A DNA stretch of 25,765 bases, from NCBI GenBank assembly GCA_041485385.1, contig JBGPJM010000049.1, positions 1 through 25,765 of the forward strand, in the 5' to 3' direction. Under the pieces are notes generated by a model. The model was given only the letters and a program-made list of their open reading frames with translations, searched no databases and had not been told where the DNA came from. Numbering within the stretch: the stretch's first letter is position 1; each line of letters starts with the position of its first letter. Both the position numbers and the translations under genes were made by a program. Source of the DNA: JBGPJM01 sp041485385 (GTDB lineage: Bacteria > Planctomycetota > Phycisphaerae > Phycisphaerales > UBA1924). Shown here in pieces: positions 15,325-23,979 of the stretch.

Positions 15325-18300
15325 GCAGACCGAATCCGGGCAGACGGGGCGGGAATGGGCCGGATGCCTGCGCTCGTCGGCTCCATGGCTGCCCGCGCTG
15401 ACGAGTCCGTCGGGGCCCCATTCTCGGTTCGGCCCCCGGTGCATCCTGCCGATCGCCTGCCTGGTTGCCGTCTCATTCGGGCTGGTGCACCCGGCGATTG
15501 CGCAGCCGGAGGTGGAGGGCGGGGCACGGGGCCCGCGGACCGCCGACGAGGCGGTCGAGGCCTACATGGAGCGCCTCGGGCTCAAACGCCTGATGGCAGA
15601 TGAGTTGGGCGCCCGCGCCAAGGCCGCACAGGGGGCCGAGCGGGTGCTGCTGGCCGAGCGGCTGGGGAAGCTCTTCGTTGAACTCCTGGTGGCGGCGGAC
15701 ACGGCCGAGCACCGTCGGGTGTGGGAGGACCGCGCCCGCGACCTGCTGAAGCTCGTGCCCGAGTCCGACACGTTCGATCTGCGATTGAGCCTCGCGAAGG
15801 CGATGTACCTGCAGGCCGAGGAGGCGGTGGAGCGTCACCGTCTGCGCCTGGCATCCAGGGACGAGACGTCGGAGGCCGAGCGGGTGCTGCGGACGCTCAA
15901 GCCCCAGCTTGACGAGATCGCCACCAGGGTGAATCGGCGCGTGGAGATCTACGAGAAACAGGAGGAGGAGGGCGACTCGACCGAGCGCGTGGCGGGCGAC
16001 CTGGCGGAGGCCCGACGCGTGCGGTCCCAGGCCTTCTATTACGCGGGGTGGTGCGCGTACTACCTCGCGTTCCTCACCGGCCAGGACGAGCCGGCCAACG
16101 ACGCGCTCAAGGCCTTCGGGTGGCTGCTGAACTCGCGGGGCGGCAAGCCCGCGAGCCTCGACCGCCTGCCCCAGGGGCTCCTCAAATACGAGCACGTCGC
16201 CCGGGCAGCAATCGGGTGCGCGCTGGCCACCGCCCTCAAGGGAAACGACACGGCCGCCATGCGATGGCTGGACCTGGTCGAGGAAGAGCAGGAACTTGTG
16301 CCCGCAGTCAAGGAGCAGTTGCTGGCCCGCCGCATCACTATCGCCGCCGGGGCCAGGCGATGGGCCGACGTCGAGCGGCTGGTTCGGGTGGCGCGAAAGT
16401 CGGACCGCAGCGGCGGAGGGCCGAACGTCGACCCGCTCACGCCCGGCGTGGCCCGTCTGCTGGCGATCGTGACCCTCGAAGCCGACAAGTCCGCCGCGCG
16501 GGACGTGGTCGAGCCGCTGGCGTCGATCGCTCTGGGCGACCTGGTGGCGCGGAGCGAGGTCGGCCAGGTGCTCGACTTGGTGAACCGCTACGGCACCGCG
16601 CCCATCGGTGAGACCGGCTTTATCGTGCACTACGTCCGCGGCCTTCAGCAGTATGAAAGGGCCAGGGACGCTCACGCGGGCAGAAGCACCGCCCAGCAGC
16701 AGGGCGGTAGGACATCGGACTCGGATCGGTCCAGAATCGCGGCCGGGGGGGCGCGGACGTCCGCCGACGCCGACACGCCGCCCGCCGCCGCGGAGAACCC
16801 CGACGAGCCCAGCCGCGTGCCGGAGGTGGTCAACTTGTACAAGCAGGCCGCGGCGATGCTCACCGCGGCGGTCGGGCAGGACGACGCCGGTTCGTTCAAG
16901 GTCGAGCGGGCCAAGGCGTCGATGCTGATCGGCATGTCCCTGTACTACGCCGGCGAGCCTATCGAGGCCGCCGAACGGTTCGTCCTCACCGCAAAGATGG
17001 GCGCGACGGCGCAACAGGCGCAGGAGGCGATGTGGCTGGCGGTGGTGGCCCTCGACTATGCGGTCGAGAAGGGCGGCGGTGAGGCCGCGGACAAAGCGGT
17101 CGTGAAGCGACGCGACGAGGCCGCAACGCTCTACCTGCAGACCTACCCCGATACCGAGCGTGCGGCGAAACTGCTCCTGCGCCGGGCGATGACCGGGGCG
17201 CTCGAGAGCGAGGAATCGGTCCGGATCCTGCTCGGCGTGCCCAAGGATTCACCCCTCTACCCCGCCGCCCGGCAATACGCCGCCAAGCTGCTGTACACGC
17301 AGTTTCGCGCCGCGCGGGGGAGCGAGCGAGAGTTCGCGGCGATGCGGTTCGTCGGCGTGGCCGAGGATGTGCTGGCGGCCGACCGTCGCGCCGCCGTGGA
17401 GGGGTCGGGCGCCGAGGCCGCCCAGGCCGCCGATCGCGTCGTCGTCCGGACCCGCCAGATCCTGGATGCGCTCCTCAGCGGGCCCACCCCGGACGTGGCT
17501 CGGGCGGAGTCTGCCCTCGACGTGCTCACCGGCGTGGCCGTCCACCATCGGCTGGACCTGTCGGCGCACCAGACAGAGCTGAACTTCCGCCGAATCCAGA
17601 TCGCGCTGGGGAAGGACGACGCCGCGACCGCCGCGACGCTGATCGACAGGCTCCAGGCCGAGGGCGGACAGTTCGCCGTCGCCGCGGACCAGCTCATGTA
17701 CAAGCGTGCGGCCACCCTGCGCCAGCGCCAGCCGGCGGACCTCGCTCCGGCGCGAGACATCGTGAGATACGGGACGCGGATCATCGACCGCATGACCGGC
17801 AAGGGTGGCGGGGCGCCCCCGGATTCCGCCGGCCCCGCGCCGGCCGAGGTGATGAAGGACCCGGTGCTGCTCACGCTGTACGAGACCGTTGCGCAGGCGG
17901 CCGTCGACCTCTGGGATGCCGAGGCGACCGTGCCGATGCGCGACCTCGCCATCCGGCTCGATCAGGGCCTGCTCAGAGCCATGCCCCAGAGCGAGCGCCC
18001 GCTGCGCCGGCTGGCCCGTACGAGCGAGGCGGCCGCGGATACGGCCACAGCGCTCGAATGCTGGCGGACACTCGTCGCGGGGACTCAGCCCCCCTCGCCC
18101 GCGTGGTTCGAGGCACGGTACAACTCGCTGCGCTTGCTCGCCGTCCTCGACATCAAACGCGCCCGCGAGGTGATGCGACAGCACCGGCAGTTGTACCCCG
18201 CGTACGGGCCGGAGCCCTGGGGAGAGAAACTCAAGGAGCTCGATGCGCAGATGGGGCCCGCCCCAGCCCCCGAACCGAAGGACGCCCCAGGGCCCCCAAG

Positions 18301-18331
18301 TGGCGGTGGCGGCCGGGGAGGTGGCGGATGA
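15308..18331 (+). CDS. Large exported helical-repeat (TPR-like) protein
   Basis: This protein has about 1007 residues. The start is uncertain: the ATG at 15308 lies inside exbD and gives a long 45-residue lead before the hydrophobic segment ILPIACLVAVSFGLVHPAIAQ (46-66, in part), which looks like a signal peptide cut near AIAQ. No other ATG, GTG or TTG start lies between it and the hydrophobic core. The mature part is almost entirely helical, with TPR-like pieces such as MLIGMSLYYAGEPIEAAERF and LYLQTYPDTERAAKLLLRRA. A low-complexity stretch near 460-500 divides it. The C-terminus is Pro/Gly-rich. It is probably a periplasmic scaffold that works with the ExbB/ExbD complex. The strong GGGGAGGTGG at its end serves the next gene, which it overlaps by ATGA. 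Confidence 0.82.
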   Translation: MCPRSEQTESGQTGREWAGCLRSSAPWLPALTSPSGPHSRFGPRCILPIACLVAVSFGLVHPAIAQPEVEGGARGPRTADEAVEAYMERLGLKRLMADELGARAKAAQGAERVLLAERLGKLFVELLVAADTAEHRRVWEDRARDLLKLVPESDTFDLRLSLAKAMYLQAEEAVERHRLRLASRDETSEAERVLRTLKPQLDEIATRVNRRVEIYEKQEEEGDSTERVAGDLAEARRVRSQAFYYAGWCAYYLAFLTGQDEPANDALKAFGWLLNSRGGKPASLDRLPQGLLKYEHVARAAIGCALATALKGNDTAAMRWLDLVEEEQELVPAVKEQLLARRITIAAGARRWADVERLVRVARKSDRSGGGPNVDPLTPGVARLLAIVTLEADKSAARDVVEPLASIALGDLVARSEVGQVLDLVNRYGTAPIGETGFIVHYVRGLQQYERARDAHAGRSTAQQQGGRTSDSDRSRIAAGGARTSADADTPPAAAENPDEPSRVPEVVNLYKQAAAMLTAAVGQDDAGSFKVERAKASMLIGMSLYYAGEPIEAAERFVLTAKMGATAQQAQEAMWLAVVALDYAVEKGGGEAADKAVVKRRDEAATLYLQTYPDTERAAKLLLRRAMTGALESEESVRILLGVPKDSPLYPAARQYAAKLLYTQFRAARGSEREFAAMRFVGVAEDVLAADRRAAVEGSGAEAAQAADRVVVRTRQILDALLSGPTPDVARAESALDVLTGVAVHHRLDLSAHQTELNFRRIQIALGKDDAATAATLIDRLQAEGGQFAVAADQLMYKRAATLRQRQPADLAPARDIVRYGTRIIDRMTGKGGGAPPDSAGPAPAEVMKDPVLLTLYETVAQAAVDLWDAEATVPMRDLAIRLDQGLLRAMPQSERPLRRLARTSEAAADTATALECWRTLVAGTQPPSPAWFEARYNSLRLLAVLDIKRAREVMRQHRQLYPAYGPEPWGEKLKELDAQMGPAPAPEPKDAPGPPSGGGGRGGGG

Positions 18332-21300
18332 GCGCCGCGCAGCGCCTGTCGCCTATCGAGAAGTTCCTGGGCCGCGAGGCGATCGAGCGCGGCACCGGCG
18401 TCTTCGCGCTCCTGGGCCTCACGCCCGAGGCCTGCTCCGATGAGCGGGTCATCGCTTCGCTCGAGTGGCAGCTCGACCGCGTCTCCCAGCATCCTGAGGG
18501 CGACACCCCCGAGGCCGACGAAGTCCGCTTGGCTCTGCACGTTGCGGCGGCCCAGTTGCTCGACCGAAACGTGCGTCAGCACGTGATGAGACAACTCCAG
18601 CAGGAGCCCGCGCCGGGCGCCCCTTCGCCCGGTGTCGCAACCCCGATACGTGCGCCCGCCGCCGGCCTCGCACCCGCCGGAACTCCCTCGCCCACGCGAT
18701 CGGGCGGGATGGACGCGCCACGGGCCGCGCCCGCCCCCTCCGTCGGCCTGGAGCGAGAGGCGCTGATGACCCTGGCGCTCTACGGCGGGTGGAATAAGCG
18801 GTCGCTGGCGCGCTTGGCCGGGCTGGCGCACGCGCGCGGCCTGCCCCCCGGCGCGGTCGCGCAGTCCCTGCGGAATCTCGCGACCAGGAAGAGATGCCCG
18901 GTCGCCACCGGCGCGCCGGGGGTCGCCGCCGCGGCTCGCGCCATCCCACGCGAGTTACCCGGCCAATGGCAAGGCCCCAGCGCCTCGGGCGGTTCGCCGC
19001 CGCCCGCCTCGCCGCCGGCCCACGACGAGCCCGAGCACGATCCCGGACAACGCCTGCTCCGGAACATCGTCCTCGGTGGGGCCGGCGTGATGATCACGAT
19101 TATCGCGACACTCGCGCTCATCGCCGTCCTCACCCCGGGCGACGAACCCGGCGCCGGCGCGGGCCCAGGGGGGCCGCCGCTCGTCGAACAGGGCGCCGGC
19201 GCGACCGGTCCGCGCGACCCGGCGCCCGGCGCGAACAAGGATGCCGTCTCCTCGAACGACCGGTCGCCGAAGAGTCGCCCCCCGTCCACACGCCCGGCCG
19301 CCGGGCCGAAGGACCCTGGGCCTAAGAACTTGGTTGATCCCCAGGCCGTCGTGCGGGCCCTTCGCGACGCCGCCGAGGCCGTTGCCAAGGGCCCCGACGA
19401 GGCCGCGGCCAAGTTCGAGCTCGCCGTCCGGGCGCTCTCCTCACGCTGGGCGCGCTTCGATCCGGCGCAGCGCCGGGCCGCCGATACCGCCGTCATCGAT
19501 TTCGTGTACCGCACCCGCGGGTGGCCCGAGGCCTCGGCCCGCGCCCTCGACGCGATCAGCGCCGGCGCGGCCGCCCTTGTGACCTCACCCGACAGCGCCG
19601 GGCCCGCGGTGGGCGCCGACGGCGTATGGTCGGGCGTCTGGTCGGTCGGCCTGCTCACCCGTCTCAGCCGCGAGCGGGAACTGCCCACGGATATCTCGGC
19701 GCGCGTGGAGCGCGCACTCACCACCGCCATCGGTGAGGACCGGCCCCGGCTGGAGGCCAGCTTCGAGGCCGGCGCACTCGCCGTGCTCCGGCGCATGCCG
19801 GTGCGCCTCCTCCAAGGCGATGCCGCCGACGTCGGCCCGCAGGACAAGCCGCTTGCCGCGTGGGTGGAGGCGGTCGCGGCGGTCTGCGGCGCCGACCTCG
19901 ACCTGCGCGAGCGGGTCCTCATCGACGGCCTCGAGCAGGTCTTTGTCCAGGCCCCCGAACCCACGGCCGACCGGCGCGTCTTCGCGGCGATCCAGGAGCT
20001 GGCCCTCCAGATCAAGTGGAGGAAAGGCGGGCCCGCCCGGCCACGCCTCCTCGACTGGTTCAAGGACCCACGCATCACCACCGCCGACCTCCAGGTCCTC
20101 ACCGGCGCCCTGGCCGGCCAGTCCTCGGCCGAGGGCGTCGATCCGATGATGGTGCTCTCCTCCGGCGCCGGCTCAGGCGATCGCCAGAAGCTCCGCTCCG
20201 CCTACGCCAAGGCCTGGGGCCTGGCCGAGGCCGCCAGCCGCGACAAGCTGGCCGAGGAGTGGGTCAAGAAGGCTCGCACGCTCTTCTATGCCGACCTGGG
20301 CGGCGACCACCCCCTCGACGATCTGGCCGCGGCCGTGACGATGTCGGAGCTGAGCGAGGCCGCCACCCGCCTGTGGCGGGGGGAGGCCGATGCGGCGAGG
20401 AAGCTCATCGACGACGCAGGCGACGCCGCCGAGCGGGGCAAGCAAGTCACTCCCGGTCGGGCCCGCACGCTCGCCGGCACGGCCAGCGACGCCGACGGCC
20501 AATGGACCGTGCGTTTCCTCTCCGCAGGCCAGAACATCCCCGTTCGCATGGAGCGCCTGGCCGAGATCGAGAACTCCGGTGTGGCTCTGGGGCCGGTGGA
20601 TGCCGAGGTCCTCGCCGAACAGTCCTGCTTCGCCACGCCCGCCGAGGTCCGTCGCGCGGCCCAGCGCGTCGTGGAAAAGTACGCCGACGAGCCCGTGATG
20701 ATCAACGCCATGCTCGAGGTCCTCCCCAAGTCCCCCCGCTACACGTCCATCGGCGAGACCTTCGCGCGGGTCGCCAGGAAGCAACTCCCGCGGATCACCG
20801 ACGGCGAGTGGGAGCTCCAGACCCGACGCGCCCTCGTCGAGCGGCTGCTGGAGATGATCGGCACCGGCAACGATCAGGCGGCCATCGACTCGCTGGCCGC
20901 CCTGTTGTGGGATTCCTACTCCCGCCGCGCCGGCATCCCCGAACAGTCCTCCGGCGCAGGCGGGGGGAGTGGGGGGGGTGGGGCGGGCGCCAGCGGGATG
21001 GACCCCGCGCAGCGCGGCCTGCTCGCCGCGACCAGCCTCTGGCAGCAGTGGCGGTCTGATGCCGAGGCCAGCGCCCCCAACGACTACGCCCCCATCGCGC
21101 TGGATGCCATCGGTCGTCGGCACGACGGACGCGCCAGCCTCAGCGATGGGTATATCCAGGCGTTCGCTGCGCAGCAGGTCGGCGCGGCCGAGCTGATGGC
21201 CTACGTCGTCACCGCCGAGCGCCCCAGCCGTGCCGCCCACTCCAAGGACATCATGCAGCAGATGAGCACCGCCCGCCGGGGCGCGGCCCATATCTTCACC

Positions 21301-21369
21301 CAGCTCGCCGCGACCGAGCGGGCCATGCTCGAGCTCTGGATGCTCCGCCTCTCGGAGGATGGCAAGTGA
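18328..21369 (+). CDS. Large single-pass membrane protein with J-like N-terminus
   Basis: This 1013-residue protein begins with a segment (about 24-88) laid out like a DnaJ domain: FALLGLTPEACSDERVIASL, then HPE at 55-57 where HPD is expected, then EADEVRLALHVAAAQLLD. A Pro/Ala-rich linker and a second small helical unit (about 138-190, LYGGWNKRSLARLAGLA) follow. After more linker comes one membrane helix at about 247-268 (IVLGGAGVMITIIATLALIAVL). The remaining ~740 residues are Ala-rich helices, presumably periplasmic, with a Gly/Ser stretch near 880-890. The start at 18328 has the strong GGAGGTGG upstream. Both ends overlap neighbours (ATGA, GTGA). I do not recognise the whole protein. HPE instead of HPD argues against normal Hsp70 stimulation. 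Confidence 0.82.
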   Translation: MSAAQRLSPIEKFLGREAIERGTGVFALLGLTPEACSDERVIASLEWQLDRVSQHPEGDTPEADEVRLALHVAAAQLLDRNVRQHVMRQLQQEPAPGAPSPGVATPIRAPAAGLAPAGTPSPTRSGGMDAPRAAPAPSVGLEREALMTLALYGGWNKRSLARLAGLAHARGLPPGAVAQSLRNLATRKRCPVATGAPGVAAAARAIPRELPGQWQGPSASGGSPPPASPPAHDEPEHDPGQRLLRNIVLGGAGVMITIIATLALIAVLTPGDEPGAGAGPGGPPLVEQGAGATGPRDPAPGANKDAVSSNDRSPKSRPPSTRPAAGPKDPGPKNLVDPQAVVRALRDAAEAVAKGPDEAAAKFELAVRALSSRWARFDPAQRRAADTAVIDFVYRTRGWPEASARALDAISAGAAALVTSPDSAGPAVGADGVWSGVWSVGLLTRLSRERELPTDISARVERALTTAIGEDRPRLEASFEAGALAVLRRMPVRLLQGDAADVGPQDKPLAAWVEAVAAVCGADLDLRERVLIDGLEQVFVQAPEPTADRRVFAAIQELALQIKWRKGGPARPRLLDWFKDPRITTADLQVLTGALAGQSSAEGVDPMMVLSSGAGSGDRQKLRSAYAKAWGLAEAASRDKLAEEWVKKARTLFYADLGGDHPLDDLAAAVTMSELSEAATRLWRGEADAARKLIDDAGDAAERGKQVTPGRARTLAGTASDADGQWTVRFLSAGQNIPVRMERLAEIENSGVALGPVDAEVLAEQSCFATPAEVRRAAQRVVEKYADEPVMINAMLEVLPKSPRYTSIGETFARVARKQLPRITDGEWELQTRRALVERLLEMIGTGNDQAAIDSLAALLWDSYSRRAGIPEQSSGAGGGSGGGGAGASGMDPAQRGLLAATSLWQQWRSDAEASAPNDYAPIALDAIGRRHDGRASLSDGYIQAFAAQQVGAAELMAYVVTAERPSRAAHSKDIMQQMSTARRGAAHIFTQLAATERAMLELWMLRLSEDGK
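20962..20987 (+). other. G-quadruplex-like G tract in coding sequence
   Basis: Four G runs (6, 8, 4 and 3 bases) with loops of 1-3 bases form a canonical G4 motif inside the gene for the large J-like membrane protein. It encodes the Gly/Ser linker GGGSGGGGAG. It may be a site of slippage or of sequencing error. Confidence 0.6.
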
Positions 21370-22373
21370 CGCACCGACGACCAACTCCCGCCCTCCGGCT
21401 CTCGCGCAGCATCGCGGCCATCGCCCTGACGGCGACACTGGTCGCATCCACCGTCCCCCCCGTGTCGCAGCAACCCGAGCCGGCGCCCGCTCCAACCCAG
21501 CGTCAGCCCGAGCCCGCCCCCTGGGATGCGGGCCTTTCCGCCCTGGATCCCGCCAAACCGCAGGAGTATTTCGAGCTCGCCGAGGAGGTGGCCGCCGACG
21601 CAACCAACCCGGGCCTGCGGGAGCTGGCACGCCATCTGTACGTCCTCGCCTTCGAGCTTGACCGGCCGAAGTCCGACGCGCCCGCCTCATCCGGACGCTC
21701 CCGCCTCGGCCCCAGCGTGTGCCTCGGCCTGGCGGCCATCGCCCGCCGCCCGGAGGAACGCCGCTGGCTCAGCGCCCTGGCCCAGGCTCTCGACGATCGG
21801 CAGTCCCCCGGAGTCGCCGGAGGCCAGAACCCCATCCGCGCAACCGGTGTGTCCGACGAAACCGCCCTCTCCCTGGCCACGGCGATTGGCCTCTCCCGCT
21901 CCGGCGAGGGCCGGCGCGCCGAGGGGTACCTCGATCGCCCCGGCGTGGCCGAGTTGCTCGAGCGGTACGATGCCGACGCCACCGCCGGCTCCGGTCTGGC
22001 CGCCGTCGTGCGCCGGGCCATCCGCGATTGGCCCGTCTGTCCTCAGTGTCAGAACCGGCGAGTCGTCCGTGCAGGAGCCAAGGGCGAGGTGGCCCTCTGC
22101 GACACCTGCCGCGGCAACCCCGGCCCCGCCACCAGCGATGAGGAACTCGCCCGGCAGCTCCGCGTGGAATCGTCCGTCCTCGGCGGCGGGCACCGCTCCT
22201 GGGCGTCGCAGGTGATCGCCGACGGCGGCGCCCCGCTGCGAGACCTCGATCCGGCTGAGCTCGCCGCGACCTACAACGTCGACACGTCGATGACTGTCTG
22301 GCGCGACGGCAAGTGGGCCGCGCCGGAGGGGAGCCTCCCCGCGGCGCCCCAGAACAACCCGCAGCAGCGGTAA
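21366..22373 (+). CDS. Exported protein with C-terminal zinc ribbon
   Basis: This 335-residue protein starts with GTG, overlapping the previous stop (GTGA). A signal peptide or anchor spans about 10-34 (SIAAIALTATLVAS). A Pro/Gln-rich linker and an Ala-rich helical region resembling the repeat parts of the upstream proteins follow. A treble-clef or ribbon-like metal site is formed by Cys225, Cys228, Cys245 and Cys248 (CPQC-x16-CDTC). A short tail ends in NVDTSMTVWRDGKW near 305-317. Neither CxxC is followed by His, so haem attachment is unlikely; zinc is the likely ligand. A zinc ribbon on an exported protein is unusual. It is the last gene of the coupled row and a 127-base gap follows. Confidence 0.8.
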   Translation: MTHRRPTPALRLSRSIAAIALTATLVASTVPPVSQQPEPAPAPTQRQPEPAPWDAGLSALDPAKPQEYFELAEEVAADATNPGLRELARHLYVLAFELDRPKSDAPASSGRSRLGPSVCLGLAAIARRPEERRWLSALAQALDDRQSPGVAGGQNPIRATGVSDETALSLATAIGLSRSGEGRRAEGYLDRPGVAELLERYDADATAGSGLAAVVRRAIRDWPVCPQCQNRRVVRAGAKGEVALCDTCRGNPGPATSDEELARQLRVESSVLGGGHRSWASQVIADGGAPLRDLDPAELAATYNVDTSMTVWRDGKWAAPEGSLPAAPQNNPQQR

Positions 22374-22500
22374 CTCAGCCAGCCCGCGATGCCCGCGCCC
22401 AGCGCCGTTCCCCGGCGCCCCGCGGCGTACACTCACGCTCGAATCAGCCCGCTCGGACTCTGGAAGCGGGGGCGGGCGCGACCCAGGAAAGGCACCGACC

Positions 22501-22935
22501 ATGGCGGACCTCTCGCCGCAACAGCCCACCGTCCCGTTTCCCGCCCCCACCGCCGCCCCCGCCGGCGGCCCGAAGCCCATCGTCACCTTCGACGAGTTTG
22601 CCAAGCTCGATCTCCGCGTCGCCCGTGTCGTCCAGGCGGAGCTGCACCCCGGTGCCGACAAGCTCCTCAAGCTCCAGCTTGACGACGGCTCCGGAATGCC
22701 ACGTCAGATCTGCGCCGGTATCCGCGGCTACTACACGCCCGAGGAGATGGTCGGCCGCCTCATCATCATCGTGGCCAACCTCGCGCCGCGGAAGATCCGC
22801 GGCGAGGAATCCCGCGGAATGCTCCTGGCCGCCAGCGATCTGCCCAGGGATGCGGTGCTCGCCCCCGGCACCGATCGGCGCGTCATCCTCCTCCGTCCCG
22901 ACGCGGATCTCCCGCCAGGCTCGATCGTCTCGTAA
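22501..22935 (+). CDS. Stand-alone tRNA-binding domain protein (Trbp111/CsaA/MetG-C type)
   Basis: This 144-residue protein has a Pro/Ala-rich start of about 25 residues, then a complete OB-fold tRNA-binding domain. Visible motifs are FAKLDLRVARVVQAELHPGA (33-52), LLKLQLDDG, RQICAGI (68-74) and NLAPRKIRGEESRGMLLA (93-110). In other bacteria this domain is the C-terminal part of methionyl-tRNA synthetase, or a free protein such as Trbp111 or CsaA that binds the outside of tRNA. Here it stands alone. The genome may have a MetG without this domain, which cannot be tested here. AGGAAAGG at 22485-22492 is well spaced before the ATG. It converges with the next gene with a 42-base gap. Confidence 0.9.
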   Translation: MADLSPQQPTVPFPAPTAAPAGGPKPIVTFDEFAKLDLRVARVVQAELHPGADKLLKLQLDDGSGMPRQICAGIRGYYTPEEMVGRLIIIVANLAPRKIRGEESRGMLLAASDLPRDAVLAPGTDRRVILLRPDADLPPGSIVS

Positions 22936-22977
22936 TCCCCGTCTCGCCCGGTCCCCGCCCGATCATCCCCGTTCGGC

Positions 22978-23979
22978 TCAGTGCGGCGGACCGAGCCTCT
23001 CGCGCCTTCCGCCTTCTCCCGGTCGGCCCGCATCCGCCCCGCCCGGCCCCGGCGGCGGGAGCAGGTCATCGCCCGGTCGTCCGCCGTGCGGGGACGGCGG
23101 CTTCTCCGCCCGCTCGAGCACCGCCTTCATCTGCCGCTCGATCGCGTCCTCTCGCTCGCGGGTGTTCTGCTCGATCTCCGTCCGCTTGGCCTCGATCCGC
23201 TCCAGGAGCTGCTGCAGCTCCCGGCGCGCCACCGCCATCCGCGCATCCAACTGTGCAACGACCAGTGTGCGCAGCTTCGTCATCGCCGCCTGATCGGGCT
23301 GCCCCTTCCGGCGCAGCTCCACGACGTCCACCCCGGCCGCCACGGCCTCCCGCGCCGTGCGGATCTCCTCCAGGCGCATCGTGTACATCTCCGAATCACG
23401 CTTCTTCAGCTCGAACAGGAACTTCACCCTCGGGTGCATCTCCGAGAGCCTCCGCCGCCCCGCCTCGGGGTCCTTGGCGCTCAGCTCATCGAGCCGCTTG
23501 AGCATTTCGGGGAACGCCGCGCCCAAAATCTCACGAACCGTCTGCCGCTCCTCGTCTGTCAGGGGCCGATCCTGCCGCCCCTGCGACCCCGGACCTCCGG
23601 CGACCTTGTCGAGTCCCTCGCCCGGCCCCATGCTGTCGTCCCTGTCCCGGCGGCCCTGCCCGCCGCGCTCGGGGAGCATGCGCCGAACGTCTTCGGGCGA
23701 GGCACCCTTGTCAAGCTGGTTGATCGCCTCCTCCAGTTGCGTGGCGCTATCGCGGGCCTCCGCCAGCCGCCTCTGCAGCCGATCACGCAGGGCCTCCTTC
23801 GAGATCGGTGTTTCCGGCCCGCCCGCCGCGCGCACAGGGCGCGCCGCGCCGGGGGGAGAAGCCTGGGGGCCGTCCTTGGGCGAAGCCGGCTGTTGCGCGA
23901 TCGCCAGCGGCGTCCACGCCGCCCCGATCAGGGCAAGCACAAGGGCGCGGCCAATGAGTCTGCCCGGGTTCTTCATCAC
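22978..23979 (-). CDS. Exported helical protein of the ECF sigma operon
   Basis: This 333-residue protein has a signal peptide (hydrophobic 9-27, cut near AIAQ). The mature part has a helical stretch at about 60-105 (EALRDRLQRRLAEARDSATQ), a Gly/Arg/Asp-rich linker at 105-138, and a long helical or coiled-coil region at about 140-293 rich in Glu, Arg and Lys. The C-terminus is Pro/Gly-rich. The all-helical exported layout next to a sigma/anti-sigma pair recalls Spy/CpxP/CnrX-type periplasmic sensors, but the LTxxQ motif is absent and no metal-binding cluster is visible. It is coupled to the anti-sigma gene by an ATGA overlap. The role as signal sensor is an inference from context. Confidence 0.8.
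   Translation of the reverse strand: MMKNPGRLIGRALVLALIGAAWTPLAIAQQPASPKDGPQASPPGAARPVRAAGGPETPISKEALRDRLQRRLAEARDSATQLEEAINQLDKGASPEDVRRMLPERGGQGRRDRDDSMGPGEGLDKVAGGPGSQGRQDRPLTDEERQTVREILGAAFPEMLKRLDELSAKDPEAGRRRLSEMHPRVKFLFELKKRDSEMYTMRLEEIRTAREAVAAGVDVVELRRKGQPDQAAMTKLRTLVVAQLDARMAVARRELQQLLERIEAKRTEIEQNTREREDAIERQMKAVLERAEKPPSPHGGRPGDDLLPPPGPGGADAGRPGEGGRRERLGPPH

Noticed and set aside
18085..18831. - strand open frame over the junction of the two large genes
   Set aside because: It is an antisense shadow, with no ribosome site or recognisable motif.
11282..22373. Classic Tol-Pal or TonB uptake operon
   Set aside because: No TolA, TolB, Pal, TonB C-terminal domain or outer-membrane receptor is encoded in the window.
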